Position numbers and translations under genes: made by a program. From the NCBI GenBank assembly GCA_965277895.1, contig CBDIDR010000001.1:558001-622000 (forward strand): a DNA stretch of 64,000 nt. Direction: 5' to 3'. This document shows, in pieces, positions 50,151-58,601 of the stretch; within the stretch, counting starts at the first letter, position 1, and every line of letters starts with the position of its first letter. The notes beneath the pieces were generated by a model. That model ran no database searches. It worked only from the letters and a program-made list of their open reading frames with translations, and was not told the origin of the DNA. Source of the DNA: GCA-2862585 sp965277895 (lineage in GTDB: Bacteria > Bacteroidota > Bacteroidia > Flavobacteriales > UBA7312).

Positions 50151-52532
50151 ATGAGAGTCTTTTTATTAATCCTTTTAACATCTTTAGCTACGCTTGTAGA
50201 GGCACAAGATATTCGTGTTTACGGGAGTGTTACCAACTCCTTAAATAATGAGCCTATACCATTTGCTAATATTGTCATAGATGGGACAACGATTGGAGCA
50301 ACAACAGATTTTGACGGAAACTTTGAAATAGAAGGTATTGCTCCTGGCTTATACAACTTTAAATGTAGTTATATAGGATTCAATACTTCAATAAAGACTG
50401 AAATTCAACTTACTCCGAATAAGAATTTGAGACTCAATTTTGCGATGACTGAAAACGCACAAATTATTGAGGAAGTACAAGTTACTGCTAATACCTTTAA
50501 TAAGACCGAAGAAAGTCCAACCAGTTTGCGAACAATTAACGCATCTGAAATTTACAGAAGTCCGGGAGGGAATCGGGACATCTCAAAAGTGATAGCTAAT
50601 TTGCCAGGTGTTTCAAGTACGCCTTCTTTTAGAAACGATATCGTTATCAGAGGAGGAGCACCAAACGAAAACCGTTTCTTCTTGGATGGAGTTGAAATTC
50701 CTAACATAAACCATTTTGCTACACAAGGCTCTTCAGGAGGACCGGTAGGAATTATTAACGTCAATTTTATCCGTGAAGTGGATTTTTATTCTGGTGCATT
50801 TCCTGCCAATAGAGGCAATGCCTTAAGTTCGGTTATGGAGCTTAAGCAAATAGAAGGTAGTGATGAAGAATTTAGTGGGTCGTTTATGTTGGGGTCTAGT
50901 GATGCGGGTTTAACTATAAATACGCCTTTATCTAAGAAATCAACTATGCTACTTTCAGCAAGACGATCCTATTTGCAGTTTTTATTTCAAGCCTTGCAGT
51001 TGCCCTTTTTGCCAACATATAATGATATTCAATTCAAACTTACTCACAAACCTGATAAGAAAAACCAGTTTAACATAATTGGTCTAGCAGCAATCGATGA
51101 ATTTACATTAAACCCAGAAGCAAATGAAGGTATTGATGACCCTCAAAAATTAGCCCAAAATGAATACACTTTAAATAATTTACCTGTTAATGAGCAGTGG
51201 AATTATACCCTCGGAGGAACATGGAAACGCTTTTTTGACAACTCCAATTTATTTGTGGTATTGAGTCGAAGTCATCTTAACAATACAGCTGTTAAATATG
51301 CCGATTACGCTGACCTGACTTCTCAAAAATTAATCGATTATGAATCGCAAGAAATTGAAAATAAATCAAGAGTAGAATATAACTTTAGAGAGAATAATAT
51401 TAAATTCAATGTGGGAATAAGCGTCGAAGATGCCACTTATTTGAATTCAACTAACCGAGTATTGACTTCGGGCGATTCAATCTATAATAAGCTTGTAGAA
51501 ACCGATTTACACTTTATCAAATACGGAGCGTTTGCTCAATTAAGTAAAACCTATTTAGTTGACCGACTAGTGACTTCCATTGGCTTCAGAATGGATGGAA
51601 ATAGTTTTACGGAAAACACTACAACCCCTAATTTTTCACCTCGACTTTCATTGTCGTATAACCTTTCTGGAAAGTCGAGCTTGAACGCTAACTTAGGCAG
51701 ATACTATCAATTACCAGCCTATACTATTTTAGGCTTTGGGCTTAATAATAACTTCCTCAACCAAGATGCCGAATACATTCGTTGTGACCATGCTGTTTTA
51801 GGATTGGAATACAACCCATCAAACTACAGTAAAATCACTTTAGAAACCTTTTATAAACAGTATGACAATTATCCGTTTTCTTTAATCGACAGTATATCAT
51901 TGGCAAATTTAGGCGGTGACTTTGGAGTCATTGGCAACGAGGATATTTCCTCTATTTCACAAGGTAGAAGTTATGGGGTAGAGTTTTTAGCTCAGCAAAA
52001 ATTAAGCTCTTCAGTATATGGAATTATGTCGGTTACATACTATAGAAGTGAGTTTGAGGATAAAGATGAAAAGCTCATTCCATCGGCTTGGGATAACCGT
52101 TTTATATTTAATATGACGGCGGGTAAAAAATTCAAACGAGACATTGAATTAGGTCTTAAGTTCCGATATACTGGTGGAGCACCATATACGCCAATAGATT
52201 TAGCGACTTCAAGTAATATGGATATTTGGAACATTAACCAAAGAGGAGTTTTAAATTATGACGCCTTAAATACCCAACGATTGAAAAATGTACATGGAGT
52301 TGATTTACGTTTGGACAAAAAATGGTATTTCAAAAAATGGAGTCTTAATGCCTACTTAGACATAGAAAATCTTTATAACTTTAAAATACAATTGCCATCA
52401 GAAGTAGGTATTGATCCTGAAATAGGAGAAGAAATTTATACTTCACAAAATAGTCAGCAATACTCCTTGTATGAAATCGTGAATGAATCAGGAACAGTAT
52501 TGCCAAGTATTGGCTTGTTAATTGAGTTCTAA
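50151..52532 (+). CDS. TonB-dependent outer-membrane receptor with carboxypeptidase-like regulatory domain
   Basis: The 793-residue receptor has a signal peptide (1-18), a CarboxypepD_reg-like domain (about 20-105, DIRVYGSVTNSLNNEPIPFANIVIDG), a plug domain (about 120-230, DISKVIANLPGVS, NIVIRGGAPNENRFFLDGVEI-type segment) and a 22-strand barrel ending in LLIEF. It imports a substrate with energy from TonB. The substrate is unknown; location in a B12-photoreceptor regulon makes a cobalamin role possible but not shown. Confidence 0.9.
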   Translation: MRVFLLILLTSLATLVEAQDIRVYGSVTNSLNNEPIPFANIVIDGTTIGATTDFDGNFEIEGIAPGLYNFKCSYIGFNTSIKTEIQLTPNKNLRLNFAMTENAQIIEEVQVTANTFNKTEESPTSLRTINASEIYRSPGGNRDISKVIANLPGVSSTPSFRNDIVIRGGAPNENRFFLDGVEIPNINHFATQGSSGGPVGIINVNFIREVDFYSGAFPANRGNALSSVMELKQIEGSDEEFSGSFMLGSSDAGLTINTPLSKKSTMLLSARRSYLQFLFQALQLPFLPTYNDIQFKLTHKPDKKNQFNIIGLAAIDEFTLNPEANEGIDDPQKLAQNEYTLNNLPVNEQWNYTLGGTWKRFFDNSNLFVVLSRSHLNNTAVKYADYADLTSQKLIDYESQEIENKSRVEYNFRENNIKFNVGISVEDATYLNSTNRVLTSGDSIYNKLVETDLHFIKYGAFAQLSKTYLVDRLVTSIGFRMDGNSFTENTTTPNFSPRLSLSYNLSGKSSLNANLGRYYQLPAYTILGFGLNNNFLNQDAEYIRCDHAVLGLEYNPSNYSKITLETFYKQYDNYPFSLIDSISLANLGGDFGVIGNEDISSISQGRSYGVEFLAQQKLSSSVYGIMSVTYYRSEFEDKDEKLIPSAWDNRFIFNMTAGKKFKRDIELGLKFRYTGGAPYTPIDLATSSNMDIWNINQRGVLNYDALNTQRLKNVHGVDLRLDKKWYFKKWSLNAYLDIENLYNFKIQLPSEVGIDPEIGEEIYTSQNSQQYSLYEIVNESGTVLPSIGLLIEF

Positions 52533-53441
52533 ATGAAAGAGAAAGTACTTATAACAGGAGCAAATGGTAGCCTTGCAAAGAGGGTTAAAGACAACCTACT
52601 TTCAAAAGGCTATGAGGTCGTTACACTTACGTCGACTAAAACAAGTGCGGATAATAAATCCATATTTTATTGGAACGTTTCATCTGGTGATATTCAACAA
52701 GAAGCTCTCGAAAACTGTCAGCATATCATCCACTTGTCTGGATTTGGAATTATAAAGCCTTGGACGGAAACTAACAAGCAATTGATGTATGACAGCCGCA
52801 TTACTGCAGCTCAACTATTACATGAAAAATGTGTTGAGTATGGCGTGAAACCCAAAACGTTTATCAGTGCATCAGCAATGGGCTATTATGGACATTCCGT
52901 CAATCATTTGTGTAAAGAGACTGACGCACCCTCAAGTGGATGGCTATCTGAAATGTGTGTTGACTGGGAAAATGCCGCTGAAGAATTTAAAAAAATAGGC
53001 AGTCGAGTGGTCCAATTACGAATATCATTATTATTATCAAAAGATGCAGGTTTCTTGCAGCCAACCGCTCTGTCGATGCGATTGGGTGTTGGAGTAGTCT
53101 TTGGAAAAGGCACTCAACCCTTTGAGTGGATTCATATTGACGATGCAGCAAGATTTGTAGAATTTGCTGTAGAAAATAAGCATGTCAGTGGGCCATATAA
53201 TATGGCTTCTCCTCAAAAGTTTTCACAATATGAGTTTATGAAATATTTGAGAAGTAAAATTGCTAGATATTCATTATTGATAAAATTGCCAAAATGGTTC
53301 TTGTCTATTATTTTTGGTAAAAGAAGTATTATCCTGATTGGCGGTTGTGGCTTGTCATCTGAAAAATTAGCTGCTTCAAAATTTTCGCTAACTTATCCAA
53401 CTTTGGACAGTGTAATTGAGAAAGAATTCAAAAGAAAATGA
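52533..53441 (+). CDS. TIGR01777-family epimerase-like protein
   Basis: This 302-residue extended-SDR protein begins KVLITGANGSLAKRVKDNLLSKGYEVVTLT and has HIIHLSGFGIIKPWTETNKQLMYDSR, ASAMGYYGH and FEWIHIDDAARFVEFAVE, typical of TIGR01777 (YfcH-like) proteins. The GxxGxxG loop is GANGSLA, with the last Gly replaced. The function is unknown. TIGR01777 proteins are frequent companions of photolyase and SRPBCC genes. It abuts the receptor and overlaps the photolyase by 4 nt. Confidence 0.9.
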   Translation: MKEKVLITGANGSLAKRVKDNLLSKGYEVVTLTSTKTSADNKSIFYWNVSSGDIQQEALENCQHIIHLSGFGIIKPWTETNKQLMYDSRITAAQLLHEKCVEYGVKPKTFISASAMGYYGHSVNHLCKETDAPSSGWLSEMCVDWENAAEEFKKIGSRVVQLRISLLLSKDAGFLQPTALSMRLGVGVVFGKGTQPFEWIHIDDAARFVEFAVENKHVSGPYNMASPQKFSQYEFMKYLRSKIARYSLLIKLPKWFLSIIFGKRSIILIGGCGLSSEKLAASKFSLTYPTLDSVIEKEFKRK

Positions 53442-54739
53442 AATATAACCTAAGCATATTCTGGTTCAGAAGAGATTTGAGATTGCATGACAATCATGGC
53501 TTTTACAATGCTTTGAAAGAGTCAAAATCTGTTGTTCCAATTTTCATTTTTGACACCTCAATATTATCAGAGCTAGATGAAGAAGATTTGCGAGTAAGTC
53601 TTCTTTTTGACAGATTAAAGGAACTCAATGAAGAGCTTTCTGAGCATGGCAAGAAAATTCATGTATTACATGGAAAACCCTCAGAAGTTATTGATGACTT
53701 ACACGTCAACACACCTTTTGACGCATGCTTCACTAACACAGATTATGAACCTTACGCCACAGAGCGTGATGGGTCAATTCACGATTCATTAAAGTCAAAG
53801 GGAGTCGATTTTCATTCCTTTAAAGACCAAGTAATTTTTGAAAAGGATGAAATTCTTACTGATATGGGTAAGCCATATGGAGTCTATACACCTTATATGA
53901 AAAAGTGGAAATCCAAATTTAAGATTTCTATGACTCATCCTTATCCTTCACAAGAATTATTAGAAAAGTGTGTAGTAATAGATGATTTAAAATGCGTTGA
54001 ATCCATAGATCAACTTGGTTTTATTTACTGTCCGTACAAATTACATAAACCTAATTTGGACTACCGTACGCTTATAGATTACGATACTAATAGAGATATT
54101 CCAGATTTGGATGGAACGAGTAATACCTCTGTTCATTTACGATTTGGATTTGTAAGTGTGCGAGAAATCGCTAGTATAGCCTTTCAGTATTCAGAGCCTT
54201 TATTAAACGAGCTCATTTGGCGTTCTTTTTTCACTCAAGTATTGTGGCACAATCCTCAAGTTGTTACCTCTTGCTATAAAGAAAAGTATAACCGTTTGAA
54301 GTGGAACGATACCACTTTATTTAGGCAATGGAAATATGGTTTGACCGGTTTCCCTATTGTAGATGCAGGAATGCGTCAATTATTTTATACGGGCTATATG
54401 CACAATAGAGTGCGTATGATAGCAGCTTCATTTTTAGTGAAGAATTTAGGCATTGACTGGCGGTTAGGAGAGGCTTATTTTGCCTCAAAACTCTTGGACT
54501 TCGATTTGGCTTCGAACAATGGCAATTGGCAATGGGTAGCAGGTACAGGCTGTGATGCGTCGCCTTATTTTCGTGTATTTAATCCTGATACACAGTTGAA
54601 GAAGTTCGACCCAGATCTTAAGTATTGCAAAAAATGGATAAAGGAGTTAAAGTATGACGGATATTATCCAGTTAAAAAAATTGCAGATGTAAAGTCTTCT
54701 AGACTTGAATCCATTGCACGATACAAGGCATGTCAGTAA
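53438..54739 (+). CDS. phr: Deoxyribodipyrimidine photolyase (class I cryptochrome/photolyase family)
   Basis: The 433-residue flavoprotein has an N-terminal alpha/beta antenna domain (1-130, IFWFRRDLRLHDNHGF) and a C-terminal FAD domain (about 200-420). The FAD site shows LIWRSFFTQVLWHNP, FPIVDAGMRQLFYTGYMHNRVRMIAASFLVKNLGIDWR and NGNWQWVAGTGCDASPYFRVFNP. It repairs cyclobutane pyrimidine dimers with blue light. The antenna cofactor cannot be read from sequence; the folE and PTPS genes nearby make a reduced pterin or folate plausible. Confidence 0.92.
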   Translation: MKYNLSIFWFRRDLRLHDNHGFYNALKESKSVVPIFIFDTSILSELDEEDLRVSLLFDRLKELNEELSEHGKKIHVLHGKPSEVIDDLHVNTPFDACFTNTDYEPYATERDGSIHDSLKSKGVDFHSFKDQVIFEKDEILTDMGKPYGVYTPYMKKWKSKFKISMTHPYPSQELLEKCVVIDDLKCVESIDQLGFIYCPYKLHKPNLDYRTLIDYDTNRDIPDLDGTSNTSVHLRFGFVSVREIASIAFQYSEPLLNELIWRSFFTQVLWHNPQVVTSCYKEKYNRLKWNDTTLFRQWKYGLTGFPIVDAGMRQLFYTGYMHNRVRMIAASFLVKNLGIDWRLGEAYFASKLLDFDLASNNGNWQWVAGTGCDASPYFRVFNPDTQLKKFDPDLKYCKKWIKELKYDGYYPVKKIADVKSSRLESIARYKACQ

Positions 54740-56205
54740 GTTATAAAAAAGTAAGTGTCATTGGAGCAGGAGTAGGCGGAATGGCGGTTGCTATTCGCTT
54801 AGCAGTAAAAGGCTATAAGGTTTCTGTTTTTGAATCAAACCCATACGTAGGTGGAAAGTTATCTCAAATAGAATCCGGTGATTTTCGTTTTGATGCTGGC
54901 CCTTCATTATTTACTATGCCTGAGCTTATAGATGAACTTTTTCAACTTGCCAATAAAAACCCCAGAGAATTTTTTAATTATCAAAAGCTTGATGAAAGTT
55001 GCCGTTATTTTTATGAAGACGGCACTCATATAATTGGCTATACAGACCCTCAAAAGTTTGCTGAAGAATCTGCCAAGAAAACGGGAGTTGAAGCATCGGC
55101 TGTACTAAAGCATTTGAAAAAAAGTCAGTTTATTTACGACTCAACAGCTTTTTTGTTTTTGCAAAAATCTCTGCACAGCATCAAAACTTACCTCTCATTA
55201 AAGGTGCTCAAGTCCTTTTTAAAGTTGCCTTTTTTAGGTGTTTTTGGAAGTATGCATTCAGCCAATCGCAATGCACTCTCAAACGATAAAATGGTTCAGC
55301 TATTTGATAGATACGCCACTTATAACGGCTCTAACCCATACATAGCACCAGCCATACTTAACATTATTCCCCATTTGGAGTTCAATAAAGGTGCTTTTTT
55401 CCCAAATAAAGGAATGTATTCTATATCCTTAGCCTTGCACGATTTAGCGGTTAGTTTAGGGGTTCAGTTTAATCTAAATTCTAAGGTTGATGAAATTTTG
55501 CTTGAGCGTAAAAAGGTGAAGGGGGTTATGCTTAATGGAGAAGCTATTTTATCCGATTATGTAATTAGTAATTTAGATATCTTTTTTACCTACAAGAATT
55601 TATTGAAAAATCAGTTTGCCTCTAAAATGATTGCTAGACAAGAAAGGTCTACTTCAGCACTCATATTTTATTGGGGTGTAAACAACACTTTTCCGACTTT
55701 AGATTTGCACAATATATTTTTCTCAAGCGATTACAAAAAAGAATTTGAAGAGCTGAATGCGGCTAAAACCATTTATCACGACCCTACTGTTTATGTCAAT
55801 ATTACTTCAAAGAAAAACAGTTCAGATGCCCCTGAAAATTGCGAAAATTGGTTTGTAATGATTAATGTGCCGTCCAATGAAAATCAAGATTGGGATGAGT
55901 TAATTATTAAAGCCAAAGCATCAATTATAAAAAAGCTAAACCGTCAGTTAAATACAGATTTGGAGCCTTTGATTTTAAGCGAGGAAATATTAGATCCTAG
56001 AAAAATAGAATCAAAAACAGGCTCTTATAAAGGCTCTTTATATGGTACGGCCTCCAACAAAAAAATGGCTGCATTTTTTCGTCACCCCAATTTTTCTAAC
56101 GATATTAGAGGATTGTATTTCTGTGGAGGCAGTGTTCATCCTGGAGGTGGAATTCCTTTAGCACTTTCATCCGCAAAAATAGTAGACGACTTTTTTAGCA
56201 CTTAA
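54730..56205 (+). CDS. crtD: Carotenoid 3,4-desaturase (CrtD-like, phytoene-desaturase family)
   Basis: The 491-residue FAD protein has the N-terminal motif VIGAGVGGMAVAIRLAVKG, then GGKLSQ and FDAGPSLFTMP, and a C-terminal GLYFCGGSVHPGGGIPLALSSAKIV signature. It is a paralogue of CrtI at 35359. Adjacent cruF and crtYcd make it most likely the 3,4-desaturase acting on 1-hydroxylated carotenoids. Overlap of 10 nt with phr shows cotranslation. Confidence 0.87.
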   Translation: MSVSYKKVSVIGAGVGGMAVAIRLAVKGYKVSVFESNPYVGGKLSQIESGDFRFDAGPSLFTMPELIDELFQLANKNPREFFNYQKLDESCRYFYEDGTHIIGYTDPQKFAEESAKKTGVEASAVLKHLKKSQFIYDSTAFLFLQKSLHSIKTYLSLKVLKSFLKLPFLGVFGSMHSANRNALSNDKMVQLFDRYATYNGSNPYIAPAILNIIPHLEFNKGAFFPNKGMYSISLALHDLAVSLGVQFNLNSKVDEILLERKKVKGVMLNGEAILSDYVISNLDIFFTYKNLLKNQFASKMIARQERSTSALIFYWGVNNTFPTLDLHNIFFSSDYKKEFEELNAAKTIYHDPTVYVNITSKKNSSDAPENCENWFVMINVPSNENQDWDELIIKAKASIIKKLNRQLNTDLEPLILSEEILDPRKIESKTGSYKGSLYGTASNKKMAAFFRHPNFSNDIRGLYFCGGSVHPGGGIPLALSSAKIVDDFFST

Positions 56206-56209
56206 CCAA

Positions 56210-56839
56210 ATGAATTATTCTAAAGTCAATAGTAGTATAGTTATTCTTTTCATCTTCCATGTGGTCGGTGTCATAGGTCTATCTTCTGATTATCAAGATT
56301 TATTTTTACGCCTTACTCCTTTGAACCTTTTACTCTCACTTGGCTTATTTATTTGGGCAAATAATGATTTTTCCATCCAGTTTTATAAAGTTATGGCTAT
56401 TCTCTTCGCCTTGGGGTTTTTAGTTGAAGTAATAGGTGTAAGTACTGGAGTACTATTTGGAGAGTATACATATGGTGCAACTCTTGGCTTTAAGCTTTTT
56501 GAAACACCTCTAATGATTGGCGTGAACTGGATACTATTATCTCTAGCTTCTTTTGGAGTAAGTAGTTTTTTTCTTAAAAAACAACTTCCAATTATTTTAC
56601 TTTCTTCTTTATTGATGGTATTGATGGATGTTTTGATTGAGCCAATAGCCATTTCATTAGATTTTTGGACTTGGGCTTTGGGCGATATACCATTGCAAAA
56701 TTATATCATGTGGTTTTTTGTTTCATTAATAATGAATGCACTTATAAGTTTCAATAGACTTAAAATCGATTCCAGAATATCTTTTGGATTACTATTGTCT
56801 CAAATTTTATTTTTCACCTTATTATCATTGAGCTTATAA
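56210..56839 (+). CDS. cruF: Carotenoid 1,2-hydratase (CruF)
   Basis: This 209-residue membrane protein has about seven helices and CruF family elements: EVIGVSTGVLFGEYTYGATLGFKLFETPLMIGVNW, LMDVLIEPIAISLDFWTW and IPLQNYIMWF. CruF adds water across the 1,2 double bond of psi ends in gamma-carotene or lycopene, giving 1-hydroxy carotenoids. It sits 4 nt after crtD and 1 nt before crtYcd. Confidence 0.9.
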   Translation: MNYSKVNSSIVILFIFHVVGVIGLSSDYQDLFLRLTPLNLLLSLGLFIWANNDFSIQFYKVMAILFALGFLVEVIGVSTGVLFGEYTYGATLGFKLFETPLMIGVNWILLSLASFGVSSFFLKKQLPIILLSSLLMVLMDVLIEPIAISLDFWTWALGDIPLQNYIMWFFVSLIMNALISFNRLKIDSRISFGLLLSQILFFTLLSLSL

Positions 56840-56840
56840 A

Positions 56841-57524
56841 ATGGACTTTCTAGACCATAAATTTTTCTATTTTATTTTACTAGCTTTTACCATTTCGTAT
56901 CCTCTAGCTCAAAGTTTTGAGAGGCGACTACAATTTCATACAAAGTGGCGTAAAATTATACTATCCTCATTGGTAATGATGCTTCTTTTTATCCCTTGGG
57001 ATATTTGGTTTACACAACAAAACATTTGGGCATTCAGCAAGGAGTATACAGTAGGCTTCAAGATATTTTCATTGCCAATCGAAGAATGGTTGTTTTTTCT
57101 AGTAGTACCTTTTTCATGTGTTTTTATATATGAAGTCTTAAACTATTTCTTTAGAAAAGATTTAGACTCAAAACCCTATCAGATAATCTCGTTTGCCTTA
57201 GCTAGTTTTCTGCTGGTGTTAAGCGTAATCTATTCAGAAAGGTTATACACTTTAGTATGCTTTACCCTAACCTCTCTCGCTTTATTTATACTTGGCATTC
57301 ACAAGCCTAAATGGATAGGATTATTCTTTAGAGCCTTTATGGTGTCTTTTATCCCCTTTATTCTAATCAATGGCTTTTTGACTGGAAGCTTTACCGAATT
57401 TCCAGTCGTAAGTTATAACCCTTCTGAAATAATAGGAATACGCCTATTAAATATCCCAATTGAAGACAGTATGTATTGTTTGTTAATGCTTTTGATTGTT
57501 ATTGCATTCTACAATAAGTCGTAA
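56841..57524 (+). CDS. Lycopene cyclase, CrtYcd type (fused heterodimer-like)
   Basis: The 227-residue membrane protein has seven helices formed from two CrtYc/CrtYd-like halves. The first half has PWDIWFTQQNIWAF, SLPIEEWLFFLVVPFSCVF and the second ends with LLNIPIEDSMYCLLMLL. It cyclises lycopene ends to beta-ionone rings. Flavobacterial enzymes of this type may make one or two rings; a cruF neighbour favours at least partly monocyclic products. It is the last gene of the operon. Confidence 0.92.
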   Translation: MDFLDHKFFYFILLAFTISYPLAQSFERRLQFHTKWRKIILSSLVMMLLFIPWDIWFTQQNIWAFSKEYTVGFKIFSLPIEEWLFFLVVPFSCVFIYEVLNYFFRKDLDSKPYQIISFALASFLLVLSVIYSERLYTLVCFTLTSLALFILGIHKPKWIGLFFRAFMVSFIPFILINGFLTGSFTEFPVVSYNPSEIIGIRLLNIPIEDSMYCLLMLLIVIAFYNKS

Positions 57525-57603
57525 TTTTCGGATAGAAAGGGTCATTTTCACTTATTTATTTTTTTTTAGAGCTTAGTTAGTGTTAATTTTACACTTTTTA
57601 TCT

Positions 57604-57611
57604 TATATTTG
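57604..57611 (+). promoter_or_regulatory. pfkA -7 box
   Basis: TATATTTG fits TAnnTTTG and ends 14 nt before the inferred ATT start at 57626. Confidence 0.55.
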
Positions 57612-57625
57612 TCAAAAATACAACG

Positions 57626-58600
57626 ATTATCAAACGATTAGCTATAATAACATCTGGTGGAGATTCACCTGGAATGAACGCTGCGATACGTAGTGTTGTT
57701 CGTTCATCTATCTATTATAATGTTGAGTGTTTTGGTTTTTTCAGAGGCTTTCAGGGGATAATTGAAAACGAATACAAAAAACTAGAGATGCGTTCAGTCA
57801 GCAAGATTTTAGGTCTTGGTGGTACAAAGTTGAAAACTGCACGCTCAATGGATTTTCACAACCCAAAGATTCGTGAAAAAGCCTATCAAAATTTAAAAGA
57901 TTTAGAGATTGACGCTTTGGTAGTCATTGGAGGAAATGGCTCACTTACTGGGGCTAATGTATTTTCTCAGCAATTCGACTTTCCATGTGTAGGTATTCCT
58001 GCATCTATTGATAATGATATTTATGGAACAGACAACTCCATAGGATTTCACACTGCTCTTCAAACTATTGTTGAGACAATTGATAAAATAAGAGATACCG
58101 CTCGTTCCCACAACCGATTGTTTTTCGTGGAAGTAATGGGTCGTGACAATGGTAATTTGGCTCTTCATTCAAGTTTAGCGACTGGAGCATGCCACGTTAT
58201 TATTCCGGAGAAAGAATTCCAAATATCAGATTTAGCCGATAGGCTCAAAGAAGGTAAGGATTTAAACAAGACATCCAGTATTGTCATCGTTGCAGAAGGC
58301 AATACCTACGGGCCCTCCTACAAGATTGCCAATGACCTTATAAAGGTTTATTCTGACTACGAAACTAAGGTGAGTATTCTTGGTCATCTGCAAAGAGGAG
58401 GTTCTCCAACTGCTGAAGACAGAATCATTGCTAGTAGGCTGGGATTAGCTGCTGTGAAAACACTTATAGAGTCAAAGTCAAACCATATGGTAGGACTAAT
58501 TAAAGATGAAATAGTACTAACACCAATGCAAAAAGTGGTGGAAAACAATAATATTATTAACGAAGATTTATACAAATTAAACGAAATTATATCTAGATAA
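57626..58600 (+). CDS. pfkA: 6-phosphofructokinase with an inferred ATT start codon
   Basis: Translated from ATT at 57626, the 324-residue protein aligns without gaps to the first 110 residues of E. coli PfkA (MIKRLAIITSGGDSPGMNAA against [20 protein letters not shown]). The only nearby ATG (57674) would remove the ATP loop SGGDSPG. No ATG, GTG, TTG or CTG lies in frame between the stop at 57584 and 57674. The catalytic D in ASIDNDIYGTD is present, but the Mg-binding Asp of GGDGS is Asn (GGNGS, N104). It phosphorylates fructose 6-phosphate in glycolysis and heads a glycolytic operon. Confidence 0.88.
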   Translation: MIKRLAIITSGGDSPGMNAAIRSVVRSSIYYNVECFGFFRGFQGIIENEYKKLEMRSVSKILGLGGTKLKTARSMDFHNPKIREKAYQNLKDLEIDALVVIGGNGSLTGANVFSQQFDFPCVGIPASIDNDIYGTDNSIGFHTALQTIVETIDKIRDTARSHNRLFFVEVMGRDNGNLALHSSLATGACHVIIPEKEFQISDLADRLKEGKDLNKTSSIVIVAEGNTYGPSYKIANDLIKVYSDYETKVSILGHLQRGGSPTAEDRIIASRLGLAAVKTLIESKSNHMVGLIKDEIVLTPMQKVVENNNIINEDLYKLNEIISR

Positions 58601-58601
58601 A

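Noticed and set aside
33076..57524. Proteorhodopsin or carotenoid cleavage (blh) gene as part of the light region
   Set aside because: No seven-helix protein with a retinal lysine motif and no blh-like protein was found; the seven-helix proteins here are CruF and CrtYcd.
57674..58600. pfkA starting at the ATG at 57674
   Set aside because: This start would delete the conserved ATP-binding loop SGGDSPG, which is encoded in frame just upstream.
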